DNA of 54,218 nt from Myxococcales bacterium (GTDB taxonomy: Bacteria; Myxococcota_A; Polyangia; Haliangiales; Haliangiaceae), in assembly GCA_016706545.1 (NCBI GenBank), contig JADJJK010000063.1, positions 1-54,218 of the forward strand, read 5' to 3'. Made by a program: the position numbers and the translations under genes. This document shows positions 30,801-39,246 of this stretch, piece after piece; position 1 is the first letter of the stretch; each line of letters starts with the position of its first letter. The notes beneath the pieces are model-generated. The model made no database searches. It worked only from the letters and a program-made list of their open reading frames with translations, and was not told where the DNA came from.

Positions 30801-32375
30801 CAGCAGCTCCACCCGCTGCGCCACCGCGAGCTGCGGCAGCTCCGCCTTGCGCGTCAGCACGGAGATGAGATCGTTCCAGCGCGACAGCGCGCGATAGCGA
30901 TCCGCCAGCTCGTCGATGGCGCGCAGGTTCTCCGGATCGAGCTTGAGGATGCTGTTGTAGGTGTTGAGCACCATCAGGTCCGAGTTCTGGCGATCTCGGT
31001 AGATCTCGACCAGCTCGAAGTACAGCTCGACCTTGGTGGTGGTGGCCGCGGCGCTCGGGCTCGCGTCCGCGCGCTCGATCTCTTCCTTGAGCAGATCGAT
31101 GAGCGCGTTCCAGCGCTCGGCGCGCCGGTACAGCCGGGCCAGCGCGGTGCGCGCCTCCTGCGACTGCGGGTTCTGCCGGTAGAGCTGCTTCCAGGCCTCG
31201 ATGGCCTTCTCCGTGTTGCCGCCTCCCGCCTCGGCAAGCTCCGCGATCTCCTTGCTGAGCTGGCGCAGCCGCGCCTCGGCGTCAGGCTCCTTGGGCGAGA
31301 TCGCCTTCTCCGCTTGCCGCAAGATCTGCAAGAGCTTCTGCGGCTCGTTGCCGTGGTGCTCCCGGTAGAACTCCAGCGCCCGCGCGTTCGCCGGATCCAC
31401 CTTGCGCACCCGCCGGAAGACGTCCTCGGCGCCGTCCTTGTCGCCGAGGCGCCGCCACAGCAGCTCCCCCACCTCGGCCAGGATCGGGGCCTCCGCCGCC
31501 TCGCTTGGGCGCTGGGCCTTGAGCGCGCCCTGCAAGAGGTCCACCAGCGCGCGCCAGTCGTGCTCCGCCGCGTACAGCTCGCGCAGGTGATGCACCACGC
31601 GCGCGTCGCCGGCGTCCAGCGTGTGCGCCGCCACCAGCGCTGCGCGAGCGCGCTCGCGGTCGCCGAGGTGCCCCGCGGCCACCTCGGCCAGCCCAAGGTA
31701 GGCCTCCACGCGAGCCTCGCGCACCGGCGCCTGCTCCGCGCGAGCGGCCCAGAACTCGGCCAGCGCCTGCCATTGCCCGCCGCGCGCGAGCAGCCGGGCG
31801 CGGTGAAACACCGCCTTGCGATTCTGAGGATCGACCTCGAGCGCCCGATCCAGGTACTCGGTGACCTCCGGCGCGTCGGGCGCGAAGCGGATGTAGTGCG
31901 CCGCCGCCGCCATGTACATGGACGTGGCGAGCGCGCGATCCGTGGAGCCCTTGGCCTCCGTGACGTACTTGTCGGCGAACTTCTGCCAGTTGTCTCGCGC
32001 CATGCGCAGATCGTCGAGCGCCTCCTCCGCGAGAGAGTCGCCCGGCCGCACCCTGCAGGCCTCCTCGAAGGCGGCCGTGGCGCCCGCGGAGTCCAGGAGC
32101 TCTTCGTCGAGGAGGAGCCCCTTTTCGATCAGCAGATCGGCGCGCAGCTCCGCGTTGCGGCCCGGATCCGCGGCCAGGCGGTCGAGCTGCAGATCGAGCA
32201 GCGTCGCCGCGAGCTGCGGACGACCGTGATCCGTCACGGCCTTGCGAGCTGCGGCGAACCGCTCGGCGGTTGCAGCGGGATCAACCCCGACCATGGCGGC
32301 CCGCAGCTCACCGAGCGCCGGCACGTCATCAGGATCGAGCTCGAGGATGGCAAGAAAGTGCGAGAAATCGGCCAT
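21855..32375 (-). CDS. Giant tetratricopeptide-repeat protein
   Basis: About 3,500 residues made almost wholly of TPR-like helix pairs. The usual pattern is W or Y in the first helix, an LxxLxxxxG turn, and acidic positions such as DPENLRAIDELADRYRALSRWNDLI, repeated through the protein. No signal peptide, membrane segment or enzymatic domain is visible, so it is probably a cytoplasmic scaffold. Similar very large TPR proteins occur in myxobacteria (family knowledge) without assigned roles. The start at 32375 (MADFSHFLAILELDP) begins the first repeat; a GTG at 32402 would add nine residues. The gene is divergent from the MFS transporter and has a candidate promoter at 32430-32458. It ends at an in-frame TGA, after which TPRs continue. 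Confidence 0.85.
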   Translation of the reverse strand: MADFSHFLAILELDPDDVPALGELRAAMVGVDPAATAERFAAARKAVTDHGRPQLAATLLDLQLDRLAADPGRNAELRADLLIEKGLLLDEELLDSAGATAAFEEACRVRPGDSLAEEALDDLRMARDNWQKFADKYVTEAKGSTDRALATSMYMAAAAHYIRFAPDAPEVTEYLDRALEVDPQNRKAVFHRARLLARGGQWQALAEFWAARAEQAPVREARVEAYLGLAEVAAGHLGDRERARAALVAAHTLDAGDARVVHHLRELYAAEHDWRALVDLLQGALKAQRPSEAAEAPILAEVGELLWRRLGDKDGAEDVFRRVRKVDPANARALEFYREHHGNEPQKLLQILRQAEKAISPKEPDAEARLRQLSKEIAELAEAGGGNTEKAIEAWKQLYRQNPQSQEARTALARLYRRAERWNALIDLLKEEIERADASPSAAATTTKVELYFELVEIYRDRQNSDLMVLNTYNSILKLDPENLRAIDELADRYRALSRWNDLISVLTRKAELPQLAVAQRVELLRDVANLWSERFGNFANAIRPLERILELSVSDVEARTKLKDIYTRRRQWRALIDLLDKEAMELPVAERRTRLLEMSKLAAERLGDSRLGISIANRVLGEVEAELETAADPASAAPTSLAETLAILAGFYEREKRYLALAEIMHRQRQLAREPKEAVALLERLGALYADRLAAPAVAAGIWQEILDLDPHHAKALRTLRELYASAGDYDGLERLYARIGMADDVVEALLGVADRLEGKALRLPVVERAAVLADKRAADSGRPDAAERAARVWERVLAVEPAHVRAAVALAPVYRKGEKWARLLSVLEIQLAAMTDRRERLAAMAEIRALCEQKLGSKTLAFSWGLRALELDPQSAELRGELVRLASEPEQHRDLAAAFGRHGHDAALPVEVRVALLREQARLTSRRLSDVDGARALYREIWALVPDDEEAELQLEEIALQLADWADLRTIYQHQLARQQDPTEQTRLLLELSSIEEEKLVDLDAAALTYERVLAIDGTSTVALRALARVHEARGDWESLVATLIRELAREDDLGRKIEMLLRVGTLEAQSLDRHDLALPHFVAALRAAEEHGRPAAPAVAVLSRYLHGSGAGAAISQEQRRQLARQLAPHLASPSPSASPALLATALELMRGDAAAPPAEHQDLDRRLLRLYHGELAEPGAAWDAATRLMAALPTDEEARAALRGLSAQLGRDGEFAELLTRALAAARESAAPPAKLRALATESALLASQRLGDRAAAERAWLAVLDTEPDAADAFAALAALYREQTRYAELRQLLQRRIDVTADPAVRRDALLELGALEAQLLHDADRAVAAYRQVLDIEVATTGIAGLDPAHRQALRALDQLYSDGERWQELARLLEDESAQLDGPGATDQAVAERRVLLQRRAELCARRLARPTDAVDLLEELVAARPDDGPARRLLEELMTQPELSARVARMLEPIYEGEGAWRPLVTALRAQVTPSQGADAAHAASAAQLLSRVAVLEEERLQAPRAAIEAWSEVLAFDPCDLAARTALLRLAVAEGRPAEAAAVLDKVAARLTQDGALADVATRVAVLGDLAALYDRHLAASDQAIATYQRQLEADPANAAVVRTSGGALSRLLEDSQRWGELRDVLRRRAEWANSGDERRALLVQVAELEDQKLGRADQAISTWQDVLGEHPGDIDALAALERLHTGKRSWRDLVEVLRRRAEYTPDPEAAKAVRYRIAALHEQELGNLEDAIGAFLDVLERDPTDARSLSELARLYRAAGRGGDLLEVLEKQYELAAPPRQRQLDREIAELLGGVLGRPAQAQERWANLLGGEDDPDTKAVALASIEATLDDVDLRANAAEILRPHYLSEGAVEPLAALYQRMGEWAESSSERLRCLLEVVSLRERTGDKTGAFAAQLSALQHAAAEPELPQVLADTERLAGELERESELIDAYRGVAPDVLDAELQRRLYLDIADLARALRQDRALAREYYQKVLDAQPEDRRALAALESIYRDDGDDDRLAEVLLRQAEIVGTDIEDRLSAMVEAASILSARGRIAESIELWEQVLGRAPERRDAVDALESLYRRDGRWFDLVELYERRLGFATTIEEAVALRAYIGEIREREMRDLPGAVENYGAALSGNPHHPAALAALERLLRDPEARPLAAEVLEPVYVAEQRWHELATVYEARLEASADAHDRLRMTLDVARLYEEQLEDFEAAARWYARLFREDPSDDGVRDQLQRLASVTGNWEFVADTYRDYLDDEVGDSQSVRDVAIAAASIFDRRLGHVDRALSCYRRALSIATEPDHPPTEHELIRRVEDLLSRTGRFPDLVLIYDDAIARAPSDAARRTVLAKRARVLEESLKDPKGAIATWRDLALTCEDDATPAGQSAHREAMAELERLLRSGGQWHELAELFEMRAARADDESERVDLMLRLAEVLERNLGDLDRAVDQYEAGLVIPAGKARAVAALERLVVHERQRERISDLLEPVYRQADSWQKLVVILDAKLAYVSDVPRQVEMLHEIARIHEQRGGDLRLALEAAARAWHLDVSDSEAAQRLIGLAARRGAWDFATTELSAGAERADDPMVAAELWAQIAGIHDAQRSDLAGAVRCWQRVLQILPDDEDALSALDRLLTVEGRVEELVEILHRRAELAQSDDDRLVLLHRAAALYEEVLQRPRQAVDAYRSVLLLDEADAEALDGLDRLYAQVGEGRELVGILLRKTELCTAVLERVALRRRLAQVYERDLTDDFGAIGQLTDLLEEDPGNVGALVELDRLYDKAKLWPELLDVLDRRASLAVQLGERADLGVRAGKLVETELADPLAAVDRYQAVLQLVPTHAGARAALESLLTSDDTALAAAAVLEPVYRAGAEIPALTRVFERRLKVQESDEPAQLATFGALAELHETVAGQPVVAFETWARALARHPDELSLLEPLKRLATQTGRWSELATLLESHLGRALDPDAHQQVAMELGAVYEDRLSDLSGAASAFERAASGNGERAALASLERVLTKQRRYPELTSVLRRAADAAADDRSSAELLFRQGDVFEAMMGEPRKAVRAYRDVLALVPEHAGGRSALERLLRVAVEDRADIVATLEPLFEQDAQWERLVDVLEVKHDLTSDRHDRVALSQQITELARTQLGQPPRAFEAALRWLREDPTSPQALQQVDELAIATGRWPDVVALLDQVAHSPDAGTGEERVALLSYLGDCRMSQLGDVDGAISSYRAALAIDRGALGVLGELIDIYRHRGDALGLAELLSQRAELVEDVAARRADWAQVATLREQAQDVPGAIAAWRRILDQDDADREAVAAQIRLVRATGDVGELIGALALAARSAPSPAEELDLRTQIAELESDPSRVILAWQAVLDLEPTSAKAMAALEAAYRRSKDWISVSELQTRRLGEAVTTEQKLSILGEMAELAEHQRESADDAVAHWFTALELAPTSGRVFDELERLLGKLGRWHDVVDLLDRRAEQEAEAGNVAAELRLLARLADLWEGKLDNPERAGG

Positions 32376-32429
32376 CTGGATTCCAACTCTGGGCGACGCC
32401 ACCGTCGGGAGCGCCGGATTCCCAAGGAG

Positions 32430-32458
32430 ATGCTACCCACGCCGACCGCAGGTGACAA
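32430..32458 (-). promoter_or_regulatory. Candidate promoter of the giant TPR gene
   Basis: On the minus strand TTGTCA (32458-32453) and TAGCAT (32435-32430) are separated by 17 bases, five of six and four of six matches to the sigma-70 consensus. The start point would be about 48 bases upstream of the ATG at 32375. Confidence 0.45.
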
Positions 32459-32558
32459 CGTTGTGACCACGGCATCTTTTGCGGGGTTAGCAGTTCGTAG
32501 AAGTGGGCTGATGTGCGTGACAGCCAACGCCTCGCCATGTAACGTGCCCGAGGACGAA

Positions 32559-34331
32559 ATGAACGCTCCTAGCCGCTTGCGTTGGTGCTCAAACGATCCT
32601 CCAACCCATGCCGGCTGCTCGGCGCCCCGGCGGCTCGCCAGGGGCTCCGTTGGGGCTCGTGTGCTCTGCGCCTGGACGGTCGTGCTCGCGCTGGCGGCGG
32701 TCGCCATGCCAGGCGCGGTGGCCGCGCAGCCCGCGCCACCACCGGCGCCCCAGGCCGCCGTCACGTCCGGAGCCGGCGAGCCGGCTGCCGACGCCGCCGC
32801 GCCGTCGGTTGCAGCCGCACCATCCGCGCCGTCCACACCGTCCGTCGCCGCGGCGCCGTCCGCCACCCCCGGCCCCACCACCGCGCCGTCCGCCGCACCC
32901 GCGCCGTCCGCCGCACCCGCGCCGTCCAAGCGCAAGCCGCCGCCGCTGCACGAGGAGCTGCTCCCCATCCTGCTCCTGGTCGCGGTCATCGCGCTGGTGG
33001 TGTGGCGGCTGCCGCGCGTCGAGATCCAGCACTCCTCCGCGTTCCGCCGCCGCCGCCTCCTCAACTGGTTGCCGCTCGGCCTGACCTACGCGTTCTTGTA
33101 CATGGCGCGCTACAACATCGTCGCCTTCAAGGACGTCGGCGGCCTCAGCCAGCAAGAGTTCGGCAACATCGACGCCATCGGCTCGCTGGTGTACGGCGTG
33201 TCGTTTCTCATCAACGGTCCGCTCACCGATCGCTGGGGCGGCCGCGTCACCATCCTCCTCGCCGCCGGCGGCGCGCTGACCGTCAACACCATCATCGGCG
33301 TGCTCATCGCCACCGGCAACATGGGCAGCTCGCCGGTGGTGTCGCTCGGCGCGCTCTACGCCTTGAACATGTACTTCCAGAGCTTCGGCGCGGTGTCGAT
33401 CGTCAAGGTCAACGCCGGCTGGTTCCACCTGCGCGAGCGCGGCGTGTTTGGCGGCATCTTCGGGATCCTGATCTCGCTGGGCCTGTACTTCGCCTTCGAC
33501 TGGGGCCTGCGCATCGGCCTGGCGCTGGCGCCACAGTGGTTGTTCTTCATCCCGGCGGCGATCCTGGGCCTGTTCTGGGTGCTGTCGTTCATCTGGGTGC
33601 GCGATCATCCATCGCACGCCGGCTTCGCCGATTTTGACGCCGGCGACGCCTCGAGCGGTGACACCGGGCCGCGCCTGGACGCGGCGACGATCATCAAGCG
33701 CATGCTCAGCAACAAGATCATCCTGATCATCGCGGTGATCGAGCTGTGCTCGGGCTTCCTGCGGCAGGGCATCCTCAAGTGGTACCGGGACTTCGCCAAG
33801 GGCGTCGGCATCGGCGACTCGTTCGTGTACAGCCACTGGGGCATGGTGAGCTGCATCGCCGGCATCACCGGCGGCGTGTTCGCCGGCCTCATCAGCGATC
33901 ACCTGTTCCAGTCGCGCCGCGGCCCGGTGTCTTCGGTGCTCTACGGGGTCATGGTCGCCGGCGCGCTCGCCATCCTGGCGTTCCTGGGATACGCGGGCAT
34001 GGTGAGCTGGATCATCGCCTTCATGGCCATGGCCATCATCGGGGTCCACGGCATGCTCTCGGGCGTGGCCAGCCAGGACTTTGGCGGCAAGCGAAACGCC
34101 GGCACCGCCACCGGGATCATCGACGGCTTTGTGTACCTCGGTACCGCGCTGCAGGCCGTGGTGTACGGCAACTTCCTACCGGAGAAGGGCAGTGCCGCCG
34201 CCAAGGATCCGGGCAACTGGATCGCCTGGCCGGGTGCCATGTTGCCGGTGGCGATCATCGGCATGTTCTTCGCGCTCAAGATCTGGAACGCGCGCGCCGG
34301 CAAGCACGTGGCGCCGGCCGCCAAGGCCTGA
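32559..34331 (+). CDS. MFS transporter, organophosphate:phosphate antiporter (GlpT/UhpT) type, with N-terminal extension
   Basis: Inner-membrane transporter of 590 residues. ATG 32559 follows GAGGA. The N-terminus carries an extra 150 residues: a signal-like hydrophobic stretch (VVLALAAVAMPGAVAAQ), then an Ala/Pro/Ser-rich linker, before the first ordinary membrane helix (PILLLVAVIALVVW). The transporter core begins with LNWLPLGLTYAFLYMARYN, as in the GlpT/UhpT family, and has the loop motif DRWGGR after helix 3 and about 12 helices in total. Substrate is not determinable from sequence; glycerol 3-phosphate or sugar phosphate are the family options. It is followed by the ABC genes on the same strand after 146 bp that include a tandem repeat. 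Confidence 0.85.
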   Translation: MNAPSRLRWCSNDPPTHAGCSAPRRLARGSVGARVLCAWTVVLALAAVAMPGAVAAQPAPPPAPQAAVTSGAGEPAADAAAPSVAAAPSAPSTPSVAAAPSATPGPTTAPSAAPAPSAAPAPSKRKPPPLHEELLPILLLVAVIALVVWRLPRVEIQHSSAFRRRRLLNWLPLGLTYAFLYMARYNIVAFKDVGGLSQQEFGNIDAIGSLVYGVSFLINGPLTDRWGGRVTILLAAGGALTVNTIIGVLIATGNMGSSPVVSLGALYALNMYFQSFGAVSIVKVNAGWFHLRERGVFGGIFGILISLGLYFAFDWGLRIGLALAPQWLFFIPAAILGLFWVLSFIWVRDHPSHAGFADFDAGDASSGDTGPRLDAATIIKRMLSNKIILIIAVIELCSGFLRQGILKWYRDFAKGVGIGDSFVYSHWGMVSCIAGITGGVFAGLISDHLFQSRRGPVSSVLYGVMVAGALAILAFLGYAGMVSWIIAFMAMAIIGVHGMLSGVASQDFGGKRNAGTATGIIDGFVYLGTALQAVVYGNFLPEKGSAAAKDPGNWIAWPGAMLPVAIIGMFFALKIWNARAGKHVAPAAKA

Positions 34332-34370
34332 GCGCAGGAGTCCCTACCCGCAGCCCACCAGATCGGGCAG

Positions 34371-34413
34371 GGGCCGACGAGGGGTCGACGAGGGTCGACG
34401 AGGGGCCGACGAG
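34371..34413. repeat. Short tandem repeat, 11-12 bp units
   Basis: Four units of GTCGACGAGGG or GGCCGACGAGG lie between the MFS gene and the first ABC gene. Confidence 0.7.
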
Positions 34414-34477
34414 CCACGGCCAAGGCCGCTGGCTTGTGAGGCTGCCGCTTTCACGCAATGATGCCAGAGTGCCTGCC

Positions 34478-36330
<1,853 letters not shown>

Positions 36331-36334
<4 letters not shown>

Positions 36335-38280
36335 ACGCCCCGGCCACCCCCGCCGCGCCGCGCGCGGGTCAGGGCGGCGCCAGGAGCACGTCGCCCGGCG
36401 GCGGACCGGCGATGGGTGAGGCGGAGAACGTCCTTGGCAAGGCGTATGACCTGCGCCTCATCAGCCGGCTGTGGCCGTTCGTGCGCCCCAACCTGCGCCT
36501 GGCGATCCTCACCGCGCTGCTCATCCCGCTGACCATCGCCTTCGAGCTGGGGCAGCCATATCTGTTCAAGCTCGCGATCGTGGACCACATCGCCGTCGGC
36601 AAGCCAGCCGGGCTCGAGCTCATCGCGCTGGGCTACGTGGCCCTGGTGCTCCTGCAATCGGGCTCCTCGTACTTCGAGCAGTGGGCGCTGCAGCTCCTGG
36701 GCCAGCGCTCCATGCACGGGCTGCGCCTGGCCATCTACCGCCACGTGATGTCGCAGCGCGCGGCCTTCTTCGACCGGATCCCGGTGGGCCGCTTGATGAC
36801 CCGCATGACCAACGACATCGAGAGCATCAACGAGATGTTCGCCTCCGGCGTGGTCACCCTGTTCGCCGACGTGATCCGCATGGTCGCGATCATCGCGATC
36901 ATGCTGTCGCTCGACGTGACGATGACGCTCATGACCTTCGCCACGTTCCCGCTGCTCCTGGTGCTGGTGAACTACGCGCGCCGGGCCATGCGCCACAGCT
37001 TCCGCGAGATCCGCGTGCGGCTGGCCGCCATGAACGCGTTTGCCCAGGAGCACCTGCAGGGCATGCGCGTGATCCAGCTCCTTGGCCGCGCCCAGCTCGC
37101 CGGCCGCGAGTACGACGAGATCAACGCGGGCCACCGCGACGCCTATCTCGAGTCGATCCGCGCCGACGCCGCCATGTACGCGCTGGTCGAGGCCATCGGC
37201 ATCCTCGCCGTCGCCGCCATCGCCTGGTGGGCGTCCGCGCGCGGCGTGGAGACCAGCGCCATCGCCACCGTGGGCCTGGTCGCCGTGTTCATCGAGTACA
37301 TCAACAAGTTCTTCATCCCGGTGCGCGACCTGTCTGCCAAGTACGCGGTCATGCAGGGCGCCATGGCGGCCACCGAGCGGATCACCCAGCTCCTGGACAC
37401 CTGCGAGTTCGACGGCGCGGTCCGCCCGCAGGACCAGGCGACCGCGGCTGCCGAGCCCGCGTCGAAGCCAGCGGCGGTCGCGGCCTCGGCGGCGGCCAGC
37501 GAGCCCGCGTCGAAGCCAGCGGCAGCCGCGGCCTCGGCGGCGGTCCCGGCGGTTCGCTTCGCCGGCGTCCACTTCAGCTACGGCAAAGAGCCGGTCTTGC
37601 GCGGCATCGACCTCGACATGGCGGCGGGCACCACGGTGGCGGTGGTCGGCGCCACCGGCTCGGGCAAGTCCACGCTGATAAAGCTGCTCACCCGCCTCTA
37701 TGACCATGACGGAGGGAAGATCGAGCTGGCCGGTGTCGACATCCGCAGCCTGCCGCTCGAGGAGCTGCGGCGCCGGGTCACCGTGGTGTCCCAGGACGTC
37801 ATGATGTTCGGCGGCACGCTCGCCGAGAACATCTCGCTGGGGCTCGACGTGCCCCGCGAGACCTTGCTGGAGGCCGCGCGGCGGGTCGGGCTTGACCGCG
37901 CGCTGGAGCGCCGCGGCACCACGCTCGACAAGGGGCTAGACGAGCTGGTCGCGGAGCGCGGCACCAACTTCTCCGCCGGTGAGCGCCAGCTCATCGCGTT
38001 CGCGCGCGCCATGGTGCGCAACCCCGAGATCCTTGTGCTCGACGAGGCGACCGCCCATGTCGATCCAGAGGCCGAGGAGCTCATCGAGCGCGGGGTCGCC
38101 GCCTTGATGCAGGGCCGGACCACCCTGGTCATCGCGCATCGCCTCACCACCATCCGCCACTCCGATCAGATCGTCGTCGTCAACCGCGGCAAGGTCGTGG
38201 AGCGCGGCACCCACGACGAGCTGGTCGCCGCCGGCGGCATCTACGCCGCGCTGGAGCGCACCTTCCGCCGCGCGACCTAG
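36331..38280 (+). CDS. ABC exporter half-transporter B, catalytic ATP site
   Basis: The 649-residue partner of the preceding half-transporter. It starts at GTG 36331, inside the preceding stop. A 40-residue Gly/Pro/Ala lead precedes the six-helix membrane domain. The ATPase has Walker A GATGSGKST, the variant signature FSAGERQL in place of LSGGQ, and Walker B ILVLDEATAHVD with an intact Glu, so this subunit supplies the catalytic residue for the pair. FSAGE is also found in MdlB-type subunits. A low-complexity insert of about 32 residues (a doubled EPASKPAA unit) links the membrane and ATPase domains. The TAG stop is the start of a 70-bp repeat also found at 48065. Confidence 0.93.
37453..37548. 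repeat. 48-bp coding direct repeat in the ABC linker
   Basis: Two copies of a 48-bp unit starting GAGCCCGCGTCGAAGCCAGC encode the doubled EPASKPAA linker. Confidence 0.8.
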
Positions 38281-38346
38281 CGCTCCGACCGGGTGATTCT
38301 GACCACACCAGACGAGCGGATGCATCGCCGATCACTGCGCTGCCGC
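38277..38346. repeat. Dispersed 70-bp repeat, copy A
   Basis: Begins at the CTAG of the ABC gene stop codon and matches 48065-48134 at 66 of 70 positions. It contains GTGAT and ATCAC arms that could pair at its ends. No coding function seen. Confidence 0.85.
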
Positions 38347-38475
38347 GCCGAGCGCAAGGCGCCGCGACGAGGCGGTCCATCAGGCCGCAGTGATCATGAG
38401 CGCTGGCGCTAGCTCGCGCTCTCAGGATCCTACACATCATGCACGCAGACCGCCGCCGACGAGCCTGCCCCACCA

Positions 38476-38618
38476 GGTGTGACCCGACCACCGTGCCAGA
38501 CCCAAACCGCGGTGCGTGATCCGACCACCGTGCCAGGCCCGAACCACGGTGCGTGATCCGACCACCGTGCCAGGCCCGAACCACTGTGCTTGACCCGAAC
38601 CACCGTGCCGGGCCTACC
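38476..38618. repeat. 37-bp tandem repeat, 4 units, each with hairpin arms
   Basis: Units begin GGTGCGTGATCCGACCACCG; the two middle units (38511-38547 and 38548-38584) are identical and the outer two are decayed. Within and across units CACCGTG and CACGGTG form inverted pairs with an 11-12 base loop. There are no spacers, so this is not a CRISPR array. Confidence 0.85.
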
Positions 38619-39246
38619 CACCCCCCACGCGCTCACCCTTGTCGCTCAACTAGCGATCCGTTCCGGGTTCTGGGTTCTGGTACAAAACAAAAAAAATCTG
38701 GGTTCTGAAACCAGCAGGGGCTGTGCGGCGGTGTGGAGAGGCGCGCCGCCCTCCCAGGCACGCCGGCTGCACCTGGCCTCCTGCGCCTCTCCAAGGGCTG
38801 TGGTCAACCGCGCCGCGTACGCGCATCGCGCCTGCCCGGGCTCGACGAGCGCGGTTGTCCATAGCCCGACACCGTCCACAGCCCCGGGGCCTCCGCGGAG
38901 ACGCGCTGCGACCTGGATCACACCACGTCTCCGCGGAGGTTTCCGCGATCTCGATCTCGGCTTCGATCTCCGCTCGCTCGCGTCCGCCTGCCGGACACAT
39001 TCGCCAACTCCAGATCTGCTATCCAGTATCAATCTCAACATCAACATTCCCCTTGACACCTCCCGCGCCCGGCCACCCGCGTCGCCGTCAACCCGCCGCG
39101 ATCTCTTCACCCGCGGCCTCTGCGAGCGCCAAATCCCTCATCTCCCCGCGCACCCCACGAAAAATCGCGCGGCCCGCGCTTCCGCGGCACCTGGGGCACG
39201 CCAGGCGCCAAGTCCGGCGCCGAAAAACGCCGTGCTACAAAGCCTC
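38619..39246. other. Gene-free, repeat-rich stretch before the HNH gene
   Basis: No convincing gene. It holds an AT-rich island at 38676-38699, unusual for this genome and flanked by GGGTTCTG copies, then ordinary GC-rich DNA with an inverted repeat at 38890-38939. A perfect TTGACA at 39053 lacks a matching -10. Open frames here are short and compositionally biased. Confidence 0.6.
38890..38939. repeat. Perfect 14-bp inverted repeat
   Basis: CCTCCGCGGAGACG (38890-38903) and CGTCTCCGCGGAGG (38926-38939) with a 22-base loop. Each arm contains CTCCGCGGAG, itself palindromic. Related TCCGCGGA sites recur in the nearby HNH gene. Confidence 0.85.

Noticed and set aside
38277..38346. Insertion sequence end
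   Set aside because: No transposase, no target duplication and no second end were found; it is kept only as a dispersed repeat.
38476..38618. CRISPR-like repeats
   Set aside because: The 37-bp units are directly adjacent with no spacers, and no cas genes are near.
39053..39058. TTGACA as promoter of the HNH gene
   Set aside because: No -10 element lies 16-18 bases downstream; a -35 box alone is not enough.
38650..39110. Small genes on the minus strand between the ABC and HNH genes
   Set aside because: The open frames are short and Arg/Pro-biased, with no ribosome sites and no recognisable motifs.
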